Virus record (IMG/VR): IMGVR_UViG_3300006737_000069
Coordinates: 1 to 38,440 of that record
Strand: one strand, 5' to 3'
DNA: 38,440 nucleotides
DNA from: a virus
Made by a program: the position numbers and the translations under genes
In this document: piece by piece, positions 1 to 7,537 of the stretch
How positions within the stretch are numbered: the stretch's first letter is position 1
Layout: the number at the start of each line of letters is the position of its first letter
Notes under the pieces: generated by a model
What the model saw: only the letters and a program-made list of their open reading frames with translations
Databases searched by the model: none
Told to the model about the DNA's origin: nothing

Positions 1-1355
1 GGTGTTGTTACTTTAGGACTGTCACTTCTGCCCAATATCGTGGGCGATTTGCCACTTGGGTCATACACCCTGCGTTGTCTTTCGTTGTCTTTTAGTATCT
101 CTCTAGGTATGTCGTATGCTTTTTTAGGCTTAGTTTCTTTTTTTGTTTCTATTACCTTTGGTATGTTGCCACTGCCACTGCTAGATTTTAAAGACCTAGT
201 TTTTTTACTATCTTTGCTATAAGTTTGTTGCTCAAAGAACCACGATTTACCACTTGTTCCTTTTTTAATATTTGTTATGCCATTATCCGAAGTGGTAGTC
301 TCTATTATCTGGTCTTTGTTAGATGCAGTAAGCGTAGGTGACTTACCTTCTTCGCTGTAAACCCTTTGTGTGCTTTCAAATACACCGTCACGATACTCAA
401 ACTCCATGATGGACTTATCATACTTATCGGTCTTGATGTTTAGTATTTCTTTTAGCTGTGGCCAATGCTCATCTGATGGTATAGCAAAGTATTCGCTACC
501 AATGTTTCTAAAATAATGTTCTACCGTAGAATATTTATCGTCAAGCTGCTTAGCTATCTCTTTTTTACTGATACCACACTTAGCGTAATGGCTTAAAATA
601 CATTGTTGCAATCCAACTATATCAACCTCATGCTTTCTAATCTTTACTTGCTCTACGTTCATGCCTACCTTAATAGGTTTGTTAGGAACCAAGGTCATAC
701 CATTATTGCCTGCACCCTTGTACATAGTAGCTGTCATACACAAAGACTTCTCATCTTCATCCCTGTAATGCCTTTGATTTCTTTCTGTGTCCTTAACAGG
801 TTGCTCATCTGTTTCTGTCTCTAATATATCCCTAAGCACGATACCTCGTTCTTCAGGTTGTTTGATTCCGGGTATGTTAGTCCAATAGTAGCGTTGGCGA
901 GATTGTGCTGATACCAACGAACTATTTATGAAAAGGGGTTCTATGCCAAAAGGTATTTCAGGATAACACTCTGACACCTGTTCAGAGATGACCTGTAGAA
1001 ACTCTTTCTTCATTCTTACATTCTCTAATAAAAAATACTTTGGCTTTATTGCTTTAAGCAAGCGTATAAATTCAAAAAACAATGCACTCCTTGGGTCATC
1101 AAAAGCTAGTTGCTTGCCTGCAAAACTAAATCCTTGACATGGACTGCCTGCAAGCATTAAGTCCACATCCATGTAATCTTTTGGGTCTAGGTCGCATATA
1201 TTACCCACTTGTATGATTTCTGGATAATTTGCTTGACTGACTTGAATAGCATACTTATCTATTTCACTAGCGTAGTAAGTTTCGACAGGTATGCCTAGTT
1301 GGTCTAAGGCAATACGGCCACAACTCATGCCATCAAATAAACTTAATACCTTCAT
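1..1355 (-). CDS. C5 cytosine DNA methyltransferase with inserted helix-turn-helix-like segment (3' end cut by window)
   Basis: Transfers a methyl group from SAM to C5 of cytosine in DNA, most likely to protect or mark phage DNA. The 451 visible residues show motif I FDGMSCG (7-13), the catalytic Cys73 in GSPCQGFS, ENV at 111-113 and QSRQR at 151-155. Residues about 262-310 look like a helix-turn-helix (SKKEIAKQL) followed by a WPQLKEIL stretch, an insertion I remember from phage C5 enzymes. Three related R-x-Y-x(n)-KSPT/KSLCMTA segments occur near 195-210, 331-345 and 429-441. The usual motif X has not been reached when the sequence leaves the window, so the gene is partial. The start ATG overlaps the TGA of the gene before it. 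It is the last visible gene of the 2829-to-1 operon. No cognate restriction enzyme is seen, so an orphan enzyme is likely. Confidence 0.93.
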   Translation of the reverse strand, partial: MKVLSLFDGMSCGRIALDQLGIPVETYYASEIDKYAIQVSQANYPEIIQVGNICDLDPKDYMDVDLMLAGSPCQGFSFAGKQLAFDDPRSALFFEFIRLLKAIKPKYFLLENVRMKKEFLQVISEQVSECYPEIPFGIEPLFINSSLVSAQSRQRYYWTNIPGIKQPEERGIVLRDILETETDEQPVKDTERNQRHYRDEDEKSLCMTATMYKGAGNNGMTLVPNKPIKVGMNVEQVKIRKHEVDIVGLQQCILSHYAKCGISKKEIAKQLDDKYSTVEHYFRNIGSEYFAIPSDEHWPQLKEILNIKTDKYDKSIMEFEYRDGVFESTQRVYSEEGKSPTLTASNKDQIIETTTSDNGITNIKKGTSGKSWFFEQQTYSKDSKKTRSLKSSSGSGNIPKVIETKKETKPKKAYDIPREILKDNERQRRVYDPSGKSPTILGRSDSPKVTT

Positions 1356-1519
1356 TCTAGTGTGTATGGTTTTTCATATACTTTCTTATAAGGCATGACG
1401 GTACTTATTTCACAGTCATGACAAAAGTATTCATCTTCACCTGTACCATCACCCCAATCCGTGTTGTCAGAAAAATCTGCTAAGCTTTTCTTACACTTTT
1501 CACATTTAACTTGATTCAT
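1352..1519 (-). CDS. 55-aa zinc-ribbon-like protein
   Basis: A short protein with two CxxC pairs, CEKC near residues 6-9 and CHDC near 33-36, an arrangement typical of a small zinc ribbon. An acidic loop lies between the pairs. The ATG has GGAGAG a few bases upstream, and the stop overlaps the methyltransferase start as ATGA, so the two are translationally coupled. Function is unknown; zinc ribbons of this size often bind nucleic acid or protein partners. No similarity to a named family is recognised. Confidence 0.72.
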   Translation of the reverse strand: MNQVKCEKCKKSLADFSDNTDWGDGTGEDEYFCHDCEISTVMPYKKVYEKPYTLE

Positions 1520-1532
1520 TTATCTCTCCATT

Positions 1533-1610
1533 CTACATGTATATAACTAGCCACACAAAGAACATCAGACTGCCCACAGCAATCCAATACATTTGCTCAT
1601 CGTGTTTCAT
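1533..1610 (-). CDS. 25-aa predicted single-span membrane peptide
   Basis: The ATG at 1610 opens a 25-codon frame: a charged start (MKHDEQ) followed by one hydrophobic stretch (YWIAVGSLMFFVWLVIYM) long enough to cross a membrane once. It overlaps the 3' end of the 56-aa gene by 14 bases and is followed 13 bases later by the zinc-ribbon gene, which fits the compact early operon. It could be a membrane-acting host-takeover peptide, but its small size means chance cannot be excluded. Confidence 0.45.
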   Translation of the reverse strand: MKHDEQMYWIAVGSLMFFVWLVIYM

Positions 1611-1767
1611 CTATTCTTTGTTCTGCAATCATATAGAGTATTTCATCTATATCATTAGTTTCATCAAGATTCAGATTATGCACAATGTTTTGTACTTGGT
1701 TCTCTAATTTACCATCAGCATAATCTTGTTTAACTTTTAGCAATACCATTTCGTGTAAATTAATCAT
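1597..1767 (-). CDS. 56-aa acidic helical protein, unknown
   Basis: A small frame whose ATG overlaps the TAA of the upstream 100-aa gene (TAATG), a coupling used repeatedly in this phage. The product is rich in Asp, Glu, Asn and Leu and is likely helical; there is no signal peptide, membrane span or cysteine motif. The 3' end overlaps the 25-aa membrane peptide. The tight packing, rather than homology, supports it as a real gene. Function unknown. Confidence 0.6.
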   Translation of the reverse strand: MINLHEMVLLKVKQDYADGKLENQVQNIVHNLNLDETNDIDEILYMIAEQRIDETR

Positions 1768-2069
1768 TACGCTACCTCTATTTCTTCTACATCAAGACAT
1801 CTGCCAAAGTTGTCATCATAATTAACTGTTGCATAACCCCTTAAAACATCTTTACCCTGCCAATCTTTTTGCACTTGCTTTATCTCATATATTTCAGTAA
1901 GTGCATACCTTCCAACGCTTCTTAAAAAAGAAGGGTTTTCTAGCAATTCTTTTTTGTATCTAACTTTTTTACCTAAGAACTTACCAAGTTCAAGGTTGTC
2001 AGTAATTGCTGATATTTGAAATTTATCTGCCAAACCACTTTGACTTAAATCTTTATGTATGTTTTCCAT
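1767..2069 (-). CDS. 100-aa protein of unknown function, early operon
   Basis: A soluble, mixed-charge protein with no motif I recognise. Its ATG follows an AGGAGAAAA ribosome-binding site inside a leader that is duplicated in front of the 74-aa gene upstream (19 identical bases). The stop overlaps the next start as TAATG. The position in the methyltransferase operon and the small size fit the host-takeover or accessory genes of the early region. The C-terminus is acidic (DVEEIEVA). Confidence 0.75.
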   Translation of the reverse strand: MENIHKDLSQSGLADKFQISAITDNLELGKFLGKKVRYKKELLENPSFLRSVGRYALTEIYEIKQVQKDWQGKDVLRGYATVNYDDNFGRCLDVEEIEVA

Positions 2070-2071
2070 GG

Positions 2072-2090
2072 TTTTCTCCTATTTAAAATT
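2072..2090. repeat. Copy A of duplicated ribosome-binding leader
   Basis: Nineteen bases (plus-strand TTTTCTCCTATTTAAAATT) are identical to 2322-2340. Read on the minus strand each copy places AGGAGAAAA just before an ATG. The copies lie in front of the 100-aa and 74-aa genes. Confidence 0.85.
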
Positions 2091-2094
2091 TATA

Positions 2095-2319
2095 TTATCT
2101 TGCCCAAACTTCATCTTCTGCAATGTCAATGGTATCGCCACCATCTAATGCAAACTCAAACAATTCTTTGCCTAGCAAAGCTTTCATTTTTGGCATATCT
2201 TCTGCAACAACTTCGTTCCAAAAGTTTTCAGTAGTTGTAAACCTAATGCCCCCAATGTTGACTTCGGTTCTGTCAAAAGTGACCCAACTATTGTCTGTGA
2301 ATGTTTTTACATCTTTCAT
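2095..2319 (-). CDS. 74-aa acidic protein of unknown function
   Basis: A small acidic soluble protein (many Asp and Glu in the second half, ending EDEVWAR). The ATG has an AGGAGAAAAAT ribosome-binding site in the duplicated leader. No motif is recognised. It lies between the 91-aa and 100-aa genes in one minus-strand operon behind the 2861-2888 promoter. An acidic DNA-mimic role is possible but nothing in the sequence proves it. Confidence 0.75.
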   Translation of the reverse strand: MKDVKTFTDNSWVTFDRTEVNIGGIRFTTTENFWNEVVAEDMPKMKALLGKELFEFALDGGDTIDIAEDEVWAR

Positions 2320-2321
2320 AT

Positions 2322-2340
2322 TTTTCTCCTATTTAAAATT
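2322..2340. repeat. Copy B of duplicated ribosome-binding leader
   Basis: Identical over 19 bases to 2072-2090. Identity extends only over the AT-rich spacer and ribosome-binding site, not into the flanking genes, so it is a duplicated or converted leader and not a gene duplication. Confidence 0.85.
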
Positions 2341-2344
2341 AATA

Positions 2345-2620
2345 TTATTGACCAATGCAGTTCCAATAACCACTTGCATAGACCACCATCTTCTTGTATG
2401 TCAGCTTTTCTTCAACTTCCAAAGGACTACCACATACAAATGCAACAGCATCTGCAAATTTGTTAAAGTCTTTTGGATTAATTACTGCATACATCTCATC
2501 TTTCCAATGTAGGTCTTCTTTATTCTTAGCAAGACCAAACTGTCTGAAGTGATGCATTTTGTTTGCAAGTTTGTAGAACTCTGCAAAGTTATCTCTTTTT
2601 TGCTCAGTTGTGTGTTTCAT
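2345..2620 (-). CDS. 91-aa protein of unknown function
   Basis: A soluble protein with a basic, His-containing N-terminal half (KMHHFRQF) and a C-terminal half containing KKMVVYASGYWNCIGQ. There are two cysteines but no metal-binding pattern, and no family is recognised. The start overlaps the TAA of the upstream 69-aa gene by one base (TAATG), which indicates coupling. It is the second gene of the operon from the 2861-2888 promoter. Confidence 0.75.
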   Translation of the reverse strand: MKHTTEQKRDNFAEFYKLANKMHHFRQFGLAKNKEDLHWKDEMYAVINPKDFNKFADAVAFVCGSPLEVEEKLTYKKMVVYASGYWNCIGQ

Positions 2621-2829
2621 TACGCCACCTCCTTGTTTTTTACAACCATTGACATTGGTACTCTGTACAAAGTTTGCGTTTTGTTATCTACAAATAAAGC
2701 AAGCTTTCTGTTTGCTTCATATTTACCTTGAGCATACATTCCTTGAACGCCCACAACCTTTGCTTTTTGTCCAAGCAAGCTTACAATTTCTTTCGTTCTT
2801 TGGTGTTGTTTAATTTTGTATTCTTTCAT
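2620..2829 (-). CDS. 69-aa basic protein, first gene of the early operon
   Basis: A basic protein (MKEYKIKQHQRTKEI...) with a predicted beta-rich middle (KVVGVQGMYAQGKYEANRK). It could be a small SH3-like or OB-like fold, but I do not recognise the family. It is the promoter-proximal gene: the -10 box of the promoter lies 32 bases upstream, and the ATG has GGAG seven bases before it in an A-rich leader. The next gene starts on its stop codon. Confidence 0.78.
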   Translation of the reverse strand: MKEYKIKQHQRTKEIVSLLGQKAKVVGVQGMYAQGKYEANRKLALFVDNKTQTLYRVPMSMVVKNKEVA

Positions 2830-2860
2830 ATCATTTCTCCTTTTTTTTTGATATACCTAT

Positions 2861-2888
2861 ATTATACACAGCTAACATTTATTATCAA
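2861..2888 (-). promoter_or_regulatory. Sigma70-type promoter TTGATA-N16-TATAAT for the early operon
   Basis: On the minus strand TTGATA (2888-2883) and a perfect TATAAT (2866-2861) are 16 bases apart. The 11 bases TCAACACTTTT (plus strand, 2885-2895), covering part of the -35 box and its upstream flank, recur at the 36421-36448 promoter with the same 16-base spacer. It would give a leader of roughly 20-25 bases for the 69-aa gene. Confidence 0.85.
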
Positions 2889-2911
2889 CACTTTTGAACA
2901 CTTTATTTCAT

Positions 2912-3130
2912 TTATTTTTCATCAGCAATTATGATTGCACCATCAACTTTTATGTCAGTAAAGTTCAATCCACTAACCTCTTCTTTGTTGACTTTAAAAA
3001 TTACATCTCTAACCAAGAGCCTAAGCATTGCTGCTTTTTGGTAAAGATTTAATCTTGCATAGGTATCAATGACTTCTTCGCCTGTCATCTTGCTTGCGTT
3101 TTGTAACGCATCAGTTTTTTTATTAAACAT
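2912..3130 (-). CDS. 72-aa protein of unknown function, end of primase operon
   Basis: The start is set at ATG 3130 (MFNKKTDAL) because AAGGAGATAAAA sits at ideal distance; a longer frame from 3160 lacks such a site. The product begins with a helical region containing ALQNASKMTGEEVIDTYARL and LYQKAAMLRLLVRD, then a short strand-rich tail ending IADEK. No family is recognised. It is the last gene after the primase and nuclease, so a helper role in replication is possible by position only. The 2861-2888 promoter lies just beyond its stop. Confidence 0.7.
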   Translation of the reverse strand: MFNKKTDALQNASKMTGEEVIDTYARLNLYQKAAMLRLLVRDVIFKVNKEEVSGLNFTDIKVDGAIIIADEK

Positions 3131-3149
3131 TTTTATCTCCTTGTAAAAA

Positions 3150-3488
3150 TTAATTAACATCAGTATGTAGCTTTACAAAATACTCTGCATCTAAAACTAC
3201 TAGGACTTTGCTCCTGTTTCTTTTTATTACCAACAACGGCTCATAACCCTTGCAATTTGTTTGTGCTTGGTCGTACGACTTCCACACGTTTAAACTTTCC
3301 TGATTCTTACACTCAACGCTGTAGGGAAACTTCTCTCTTGATTGCTTGCCCATAATAATATCTTCGCCTTGACTACCCATAGGCCTACTCTCTAAGTCTT
3401 CTTCATCAAGTCCAAGTAAGTCCACTAGCATCTGTTTAAACTTCTGCTGTAACAACCTACCCTTTTGTTTTGCTGATTGTGGTTTCAT
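3150..3488 (-). CDS. PD-(D/E)XK-type nuclease, Holliday-junction-resolvase-like
   Basis: A 112-aa protein with GSQGEDI followed about 20 residues later by VECKNQ, the E/D...ExK core of PD-(D/E)XK nucleases, then a helix with SYDQAQ and the strand PLLVIKR. The layout (basic helical N-terminus, GED, ECK, Q-containing helix) resembles small phage resolvases and recombination endonucleases. The start ATG at 3488 overlaps the primase stop region (TAATATG); an earlier in-frame ATG at 3536 would overlap the primase by 47 bases. It probably resolves branched DNA during replication and packaging. The exact substrate cannot be told from sequence. Confidence 0.75.
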   Translation of the reverse strand: MKPQSAKQKGRLLQQKFKQMLVDLLGLDEEDLESRPMGSQGEDIIMGKQSREKFPYSVECKNQESLNVWKSYDQAQTNCKGYEPLLVIKRNRSKVLVVLDAEYFVKLHTDVN

Positions 3489-3489
3489 A

Positions 3490-5607
3490 TTAAAACGGTG
3501 ACTCTTCCCACACCTTGTTATCATCTGGTAAATCAACTAAATGCACATCATAAACTTTTTTACCGTTAGTCTTCCTTGGTTCAATACCACGGTCAGTCAA
3601 TACTCTACTTGCATCTTTAAAATCTATGTTACGAGGATTGCGTATGCCCAATGCTCTGAGCAAGGCTGTAAGTTGCCATGGCTCTTTGTCTTCTGCGTCA
3701 GCCATAAAGTCCACGTGTTGCAACAGCAAGTCTTCGACCGCACCCTGTGTTCTGAAACCTTCATTGCTTTCTTGCAACATATCTCTTTCCTCTGTGCTTA
3801 GGTACCAATTCTTATTGCCCGGCTCATAGATAGTTGCCTTAACCTCTGCCCACACTTGTTGCATATCAATACCATGGTGAGGGTTTATGTCTGTAACCTT
3901 AATGCACCAAAATCTTCTATTACCACTACCGTCTGCTAAAAACTCAGGCTCGTTCACAGATGCAAAGAAAGCTGTACGCCTTTGGTAGTTTGTAAAACTT
4001 CGGTCATAGGGCAAACGCATCTCATCGCTGCGGGAGGTAATGAACGCTTTGAGTTGATTGATGTCTGCTTTCTTAAAAGTAGACTCTAGCTCACCCAGTT
4101 CTACAATCCAATGACTGACAGCTTTCTTTACGGAATCTTTATCTTTTGGGTCTAGTGTTGCGCCTTCTAACAACCAACCCTTACCAAAATCAGCGAGTCG
4201 TTTGAACCACAATGTCTTACCCATACCTTGTGCGCCTTGAAACACTAGCAAGCCTTCTAAGGCCACACCGTCTACTTCAAAGGCAGCAGCAACACATGAT
4301 AGTAACCATTTGCGCATAAGCATGTTTTTTAGTTGCGTATCTTTACTGCTGACCGTGTTGCAAAATTCATCAACCCTGTTAATACCATCCCAAGGCTTAG
4401 AATCTATCCACCTTGCTACCGGGTTGACTTCTTTAGCTATTATCTTCATAGCGTCTCTGACTCTTTGATGTGGCACAAAGTTTTTGATACATAGGTTCTC
4501 AACCTCTACCAATAAAGCCTCATCTTTTAAATCAGCTATTGGCACAAAGTTAGGTATGTGTATGTCTATGCGTTTTTTAATTACATCGTAATAACACTCA
4601 ATACCGTGACTGCCCATAAGAGCTTCGTAGTTGTCTGTGGTAGCCATAATTCTACCGTTCGATGTCTTGGCATACTCTACCAACTCAGGCACTGCTACAC
4701 GCTTCTCTATCAGCTCTCCTGTAACAGCTACTTGGTCGTTAAAATCCATGCCTTCTTCTTCAGGCATTACCACTTCTGCATTAGATATCTGTGCGGCTTC
4801 TACCGCTTTTGTAACACCAACCTCGTTAGTGTCGTTGTCTGCATAAATAGTAAACTCTTTGCCGGGCAGTGCATCAGCTAATTTTTGCGATACGCTTTTA
4901 AGATTACCTGCATTGAAACAGACCACCATAGGTATCTTTTTTTGCTCGTAGATAGTCATGCAAGTTGCATAACCTTCAGCTAGGCCAACCTGTAGGGCTT
5001 CTTTAATAAGGTTAGTGCCAATAATGTAAAAGCAACCACCCGTCTTACCTCCCGGCAGAAATCTTTTTGCACCACCTTCATCAATCATTTGTAGACTCCA
5101 CAGCTTACCTGTTTCATCTAGTATGGGTATGATGAGATTGCCCTTATGTGAACGTAGGGAATGGGATGCAACACCTTTACTTGACAAGTATGGATGAGAG
5201 TCGCATGGCAGTGCCACACCCCAAATCGTTTGTGCCTTATCTGAAACTTTTATCCATTTATGTTCTTGGCTTTCTTTAGCTTCTTGCTTAAATCTTTCTA
5301 AAGCTTCAGTGTTTACTTTGCTAGACCTAGTGCCTGATATTTTAAACTTATGTGTTTGCCCGGTACGATAATCAGCAGCAAAGCCTACAGGCGTACCATA
5401 GTTATCGTAGAAAGCATAATAACCTGACAAAGCTCTTTTGTTATTAATGGTGGTAAAAGCTCTTTGTGGTTTCTCTGGGTTGATTTCTAAAGTGTCTTTT
5501 ACTTCAAAACCATGTGATTCTAAAAATTGTTCAAACTTAAAAATCGCATTACTTAATAGTGGTTTTTCTATCTGTTTGTCTTGTCCCTGTACATTTTTTA
5601 TTCCCAT
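3490..5607 (-). CDS. Primase-helicase: TOPRIM domain plus VirE-type P-loop ATPase
   Basis: 705 residues. The N-terminal half carries a TOPRIM signature: the Glu in LAEGYAT (209-215), FNAG (231-234) and YADND (255-259), but no obvious zinc-binding N-terminus. A WDGINR segment (406-411) leads into a virulence-associated-E-type helicase: Walker A GAQGMGKT (458-465), Walker B-like WIVELGELE (500-508), ASVNEPEFL (549-557) and an arginine-finger-like GNRRFW (562-567). In this family the protein both primes and unwinds at the phage fork. The start has a GAGAGAG site. The gene heads the leftward operon from the promoter at 5658-5686. No DNA polymerase is in the window, so one must lie outside or come from the host. 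Confidence 0.93.
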   Translation of the reverse strand: MGIKNVQGQDKQIEKPLLSNAIFKFEQFLESHGFEVKDTLEINPEKPQRAFTTINNKRALSGYYAFYDNYGTPVGFAADYRTGQTHKFKISGTRSSKVNTEALERFKQEAKESQEHKWIKVSDKAQTIWGVALPCDSHPYLSSKGVASHSLRSHKGNLIIPILDETGKLWSLQMIDEGGAKRFLPGGKTGGCFYIIGTNLIKEALQVGLAEGYATCMTIYEQKKIPMVVCFNAGNLKSVSQKLADALPGKEFTIYADNDTNEVGVTKAVEAAQISNAEVVMPEEEGMDFNDQVAVTGELIEKRVAVPELVEYAKTSNGRIMATTDNYEALMGSHGIECYYDVIKKRIDIHIPNFVPIADLKDEALLVEVENLCIKNFVPHQRVRDAMKIIAKEVNPVARWIDSKPWDGINRVDEFCNTVSSKDTQLKNMLMRKWLLSCVAAAFEVDGVALEGLLVFQGAQGMGKTLWFKRLADFGKGWLLEGATLDPKDKDSVKKAVSHWIVELGELESTFKKADINQLKAFITSRSDEMRLPYDRSFTNYQRRTAFFASVNEPEFLADGSGNRRFWCIKVTDINPHHGIDMQQVWAEVKATIYEPGNKNWYLSTEERDMLQESNEGFRTQGAVEDLLLQHVDFMADAEDKEPWQLTALLRALGIRNPRNIDFKDASRVLTDRGIEPRKTNGKKVYDVHLVDLPDDNKVWEESPF

Positions 5608-5639
5608 ACTTGCTCTCTCATCTGTTTTACTTTATCATG

Positions 5640-5667
5640 TTGCTTTGAACACCTTACAATATAAAAT
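5640..5667 (+). promoter_or_regulatory. Candidate promoter TTGCTT-N16-TAAAAT for the SSB-like gene
   Basis: TTGCTT (5640-5645) and TAAAAT (5662-5667) lie 16 bases apart, the spacing seen in the other promoters here. The transcript would start about 45 bases before the ATG at 5721, which has a strong AAGGAGATATAG site. Its -10 box overlaps that of the opposite promoter. Confidence 0.6.
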
Positions 5668-5686
5668 AATGTGAGGGAGATAACAA
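5658..5686 (-). promoter_or_regulatory. Candidate promoter TTGTTA-N17-TATATT for the primase operon
   Basis: On the minus strand TTGTTA (5686-5681) and TATATT (5663-5658) are 17 bases apart. The start point would be about 45 bases before the primase ATG. The -10 boxes of the two divergent promoters share bases 5662-5663. Confidence 0.6.
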
Positions 5687-5720
5687 GAACTTTATTAATT
5701 TTTTTTAAAAGGAGATATAG

Positions 5721-6386
5721 ATGGCACTTACAATTAGTGATACAGGCGGGGGTTCTTTCGAACAAGCACCACAAGGAAACCACAATGCTACATGTTATAG
5801 ACTTGTAGATGTTGGTACACACAATGAAACTTTTGAGGGTGAAACCAAAAAAAGACATAGCATATTTATTTCTTGGGAGCTTAACGATGTCAAAATGGAA
5901 GACGGCAGACCCTTTACGATATTAAAACAATACACGCTTTCTTTAAATGAAAAGTCTGCGTTGTATAAAGACTTATGCCAATGGCGTAAAAAACCTTTTA
6001 CACCAGAAGAGTTACAAGGCTTTGACCTTACAAAAATTTTAGGACTGACTTGCGAACTTGCAATTGGTGAAACCAAAACTGGTAACTCTAAAGTAGTTAA
6101 TGTGTTTGCACCTGATGGTGGTGCAAAAAAACAACCTACTGTAAATGAGGTTGTTGCTTTTGACATAGACGAATATATAAACGGTAACAAAGATATGATT
6201 GGCGTATGGGTGGATTTACCTAGTTGGTTACAAACTAAAATAGATGATTCTATTGAAGTTAAAACTAAAGATAACAAACCAAGTGATAAGTCTGAGTTTG
6301 AATCTTTAGATTCAATGAACCAAGAAAAAGCTTTTCCATCTGACGAAGAACTTGCAGATGATGAAGACGAATCATTGCCGTTTTAA
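5721..6386 (+). CDS. SSB-like single-stranded DNA-binding protein with acidic C-terminal tip
   Basis: 221 aa. The body matches a phage family I remember as following primases and preceding recombination nucleases: a GGGSFEQAP start, a THNETFEG strand, SIFISWEL, GRPFTILKQYTLSL and WRKKPFTPEEL. The C-terminal 35 residues are disordered and very acidic and end DEDESLPF, closely resembling the DDDIPF tip by which bacterial SSBs recruit partner proteins. The likely role is coating single strands during replication or recombination and recruiting enzymes. The ribosome-binding site AAGGAGATATAG is near perfect. The nuclease gene follows after two bases. The family assignment is from memory; the tail is seen directly. 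Confidence 0.75.
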   Translation: MALTISDTGGGSFEQAPQGNHNATCYRLVDVGTHNETFEGETKKRHSIFISWELNDVKMEDGRPFTILKQYTLSLNEKSALYKDLCQWRKKPFTPEELQGFDLTKILGLTCELAIGETKTGNSKVVNVFAPDGGAKKQPTVNEVVAFDIDEYINGNKDMIGVWVDLPSWLQTKIDDSIEVKTKDNKPSDKSEFESLDSMNQEKAFPSDEELADDEDESLPF

Positions 6387-6388
6387 TA

Positions 6389-7207
6389 GTGGATAACGTA
6401 ATCAAGTTTACTCCCAAGGATAGTGTTGAGGTAATTGAAGAAGGCATCTATTTAGACATGCCTTTTAATAAATACAATGACCTCGATGCTATACGTTCTC
6501 ACGACTTAACATCTTTTATAAAAGACCCATACACATGGAAGTATGAAGAAAAGCCTAACAGTGAAGCAAGCTTCTTTGTAGAAGGTAGATTGCAACATTG
6601 TTTGTTTTTAGAACCACATGTGTTTCACGATGAGTTTGTGGTAGCGCCACAGGTGGATAAAAGAACTAAAGCAGGTAAAGAAGCTTACGAAGATTTTATG
6701 GCATCTGTTAACGACAGAAGTGTAGTATCGCAAGACCTATACGATGCTTGTCAAGGCAGAGTAGAAGTTTTAGATGCTTTCAAACCACAAAAGGATGATA
6801 AGACTGAGGTAAGTATTGTTTTTGATTATTATGGTCATTTGTGTAAAGCACGATTTGATATGTTGCAAAACAATGTCATTATTGATTTGAAAACTTGTAG
6901 AGATGCTAGTCCGTCTGGGTTTAAAAGAGCCATTCGCAACTTTGGTTATCATCAACAGGCTGCGTTTTATTTAGATGCGGCAGCATCAGTTGGCCTAATT
7001 GACGTTGATAGGTTTCAGTTTTTGGCAATACAAAAGACACAACCATATCCGTATGCAGTATATGAGCTTAGTCCTGAGTCAGTAGAATACGGCAGGTCGC
7101 TAAACGAAAAAGCAATAGAACAAATGCAGTTATGTAAAAAGACAGGAATCTACACGCCATTCAATTTGCATAATAAAATCGTTGAAGTGCATTTAACAGA
7201 TTTATAA
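6389..7207 (+). CDS. RecE/YqaJ-like PD-(D/E)XK exonuclease
   Basis: 272 aa starting with GTG two bases after the SSB-like stop, so coupled to it. The core of an exonuclease VIII-type fold is visible: SFFVEGRLQHCLFLEP (61-76, with the conserved His70), Asp157 in CKARFDML, then IIDLKTC with Asp166 and Lys168, and YHQQAAFYLD (187-196). Such enzymes resect double-stranded ends so that strands can be annealed or invaded. With the adjacent SSB-like protein it forms a recombination module, though no annealing protein of the Redβ/RecT/Erf type is seen here. The family's usual length fits a complete nuclease domain without the long N-terminal part of E. coli RecE. Confidence 0.85.
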   Translation: MDNVIKFTPKDSVEVIEEGIYLDMPFNKYNDLDAIRSHDLTSFIKDPYTWKYEEKPNSEASFFVEGRLQHCLFLEPHVFHDEFVVAPQVDKRTKAGKEAYEDFMASVNDRSVVSQDLYDACQGRVEVLDAFKPQKDDKTEVSIVFDYYGHLCKARFDMLQNNVIIDLKTCRDASPSGFKRAIRNFGYHQQAAFYLDAAASVGLIDVDRFQFLAIQKTQPYPYAVYELSPESVEYGRSLNEKAIEQMQLCKKTGIYTPFNLHNKIVEVHLTDL

Positions 7208-7270
7208 GGTGCAGAGGTTGAGTCCATCACAAACCCCCCCAATGGTTATTACTTGACCTCTAAGCCTTCC

Positions 7271-7537
7271 ATGAAACCACAACACGACCATTTGTATTGG
7301 GCGGACAAAGCAAGCCAATATAATACACACCAAGAAAGAAAAAATTATTTATTAGATAATGGATTTACTGATGAAAAAAGAATAGACTTCATCTTGCATT
7401 TGGCCGTTAGCTTTTTACCACAACGTATGCACAAACTTTCTAATAAAGAAATTGCAGCAGCTTGGCACGACCTACCTGACAATACCAAAAAGACTATGTT
7501 TGCAGTCGGTATTAAAGGTTATAAAAATAAAACTTAA
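7271..7537 (+). CDS. 88-aa protein of unknown function
   Basis: A soluble, Lys- and His-containing protein (MKPQHDHLYWADKASQY...). No motif or family is recognised. The start is uncertain: ATG 7271 is chosen, but TTG 7253 is in frame and neither has a good ribosome-binding site. The 63 bases after the exonuclease hold a C7 run and nothing else obvious. The stop overlaps that of the convergent methyltransferase within a CTTAAG palindrome. It is the last gene of the rightward recombination operon. Confidence 0.6.
   Translation: MKPQHDHLYWADKASQYNTHQERKNYLLDNGFTDEKRIDFILHLAVSFLPQRMHKLSNKEIAAAWHDLPDNTKKTMFAVGIKGYKNKT

Noticed and set aside
7208-7270. Regulatory element in the C7-containing gap after the exonuclease gene
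   Set aside because: Only a homopolymer run; no hairpin, promoter or repeat could be supported.
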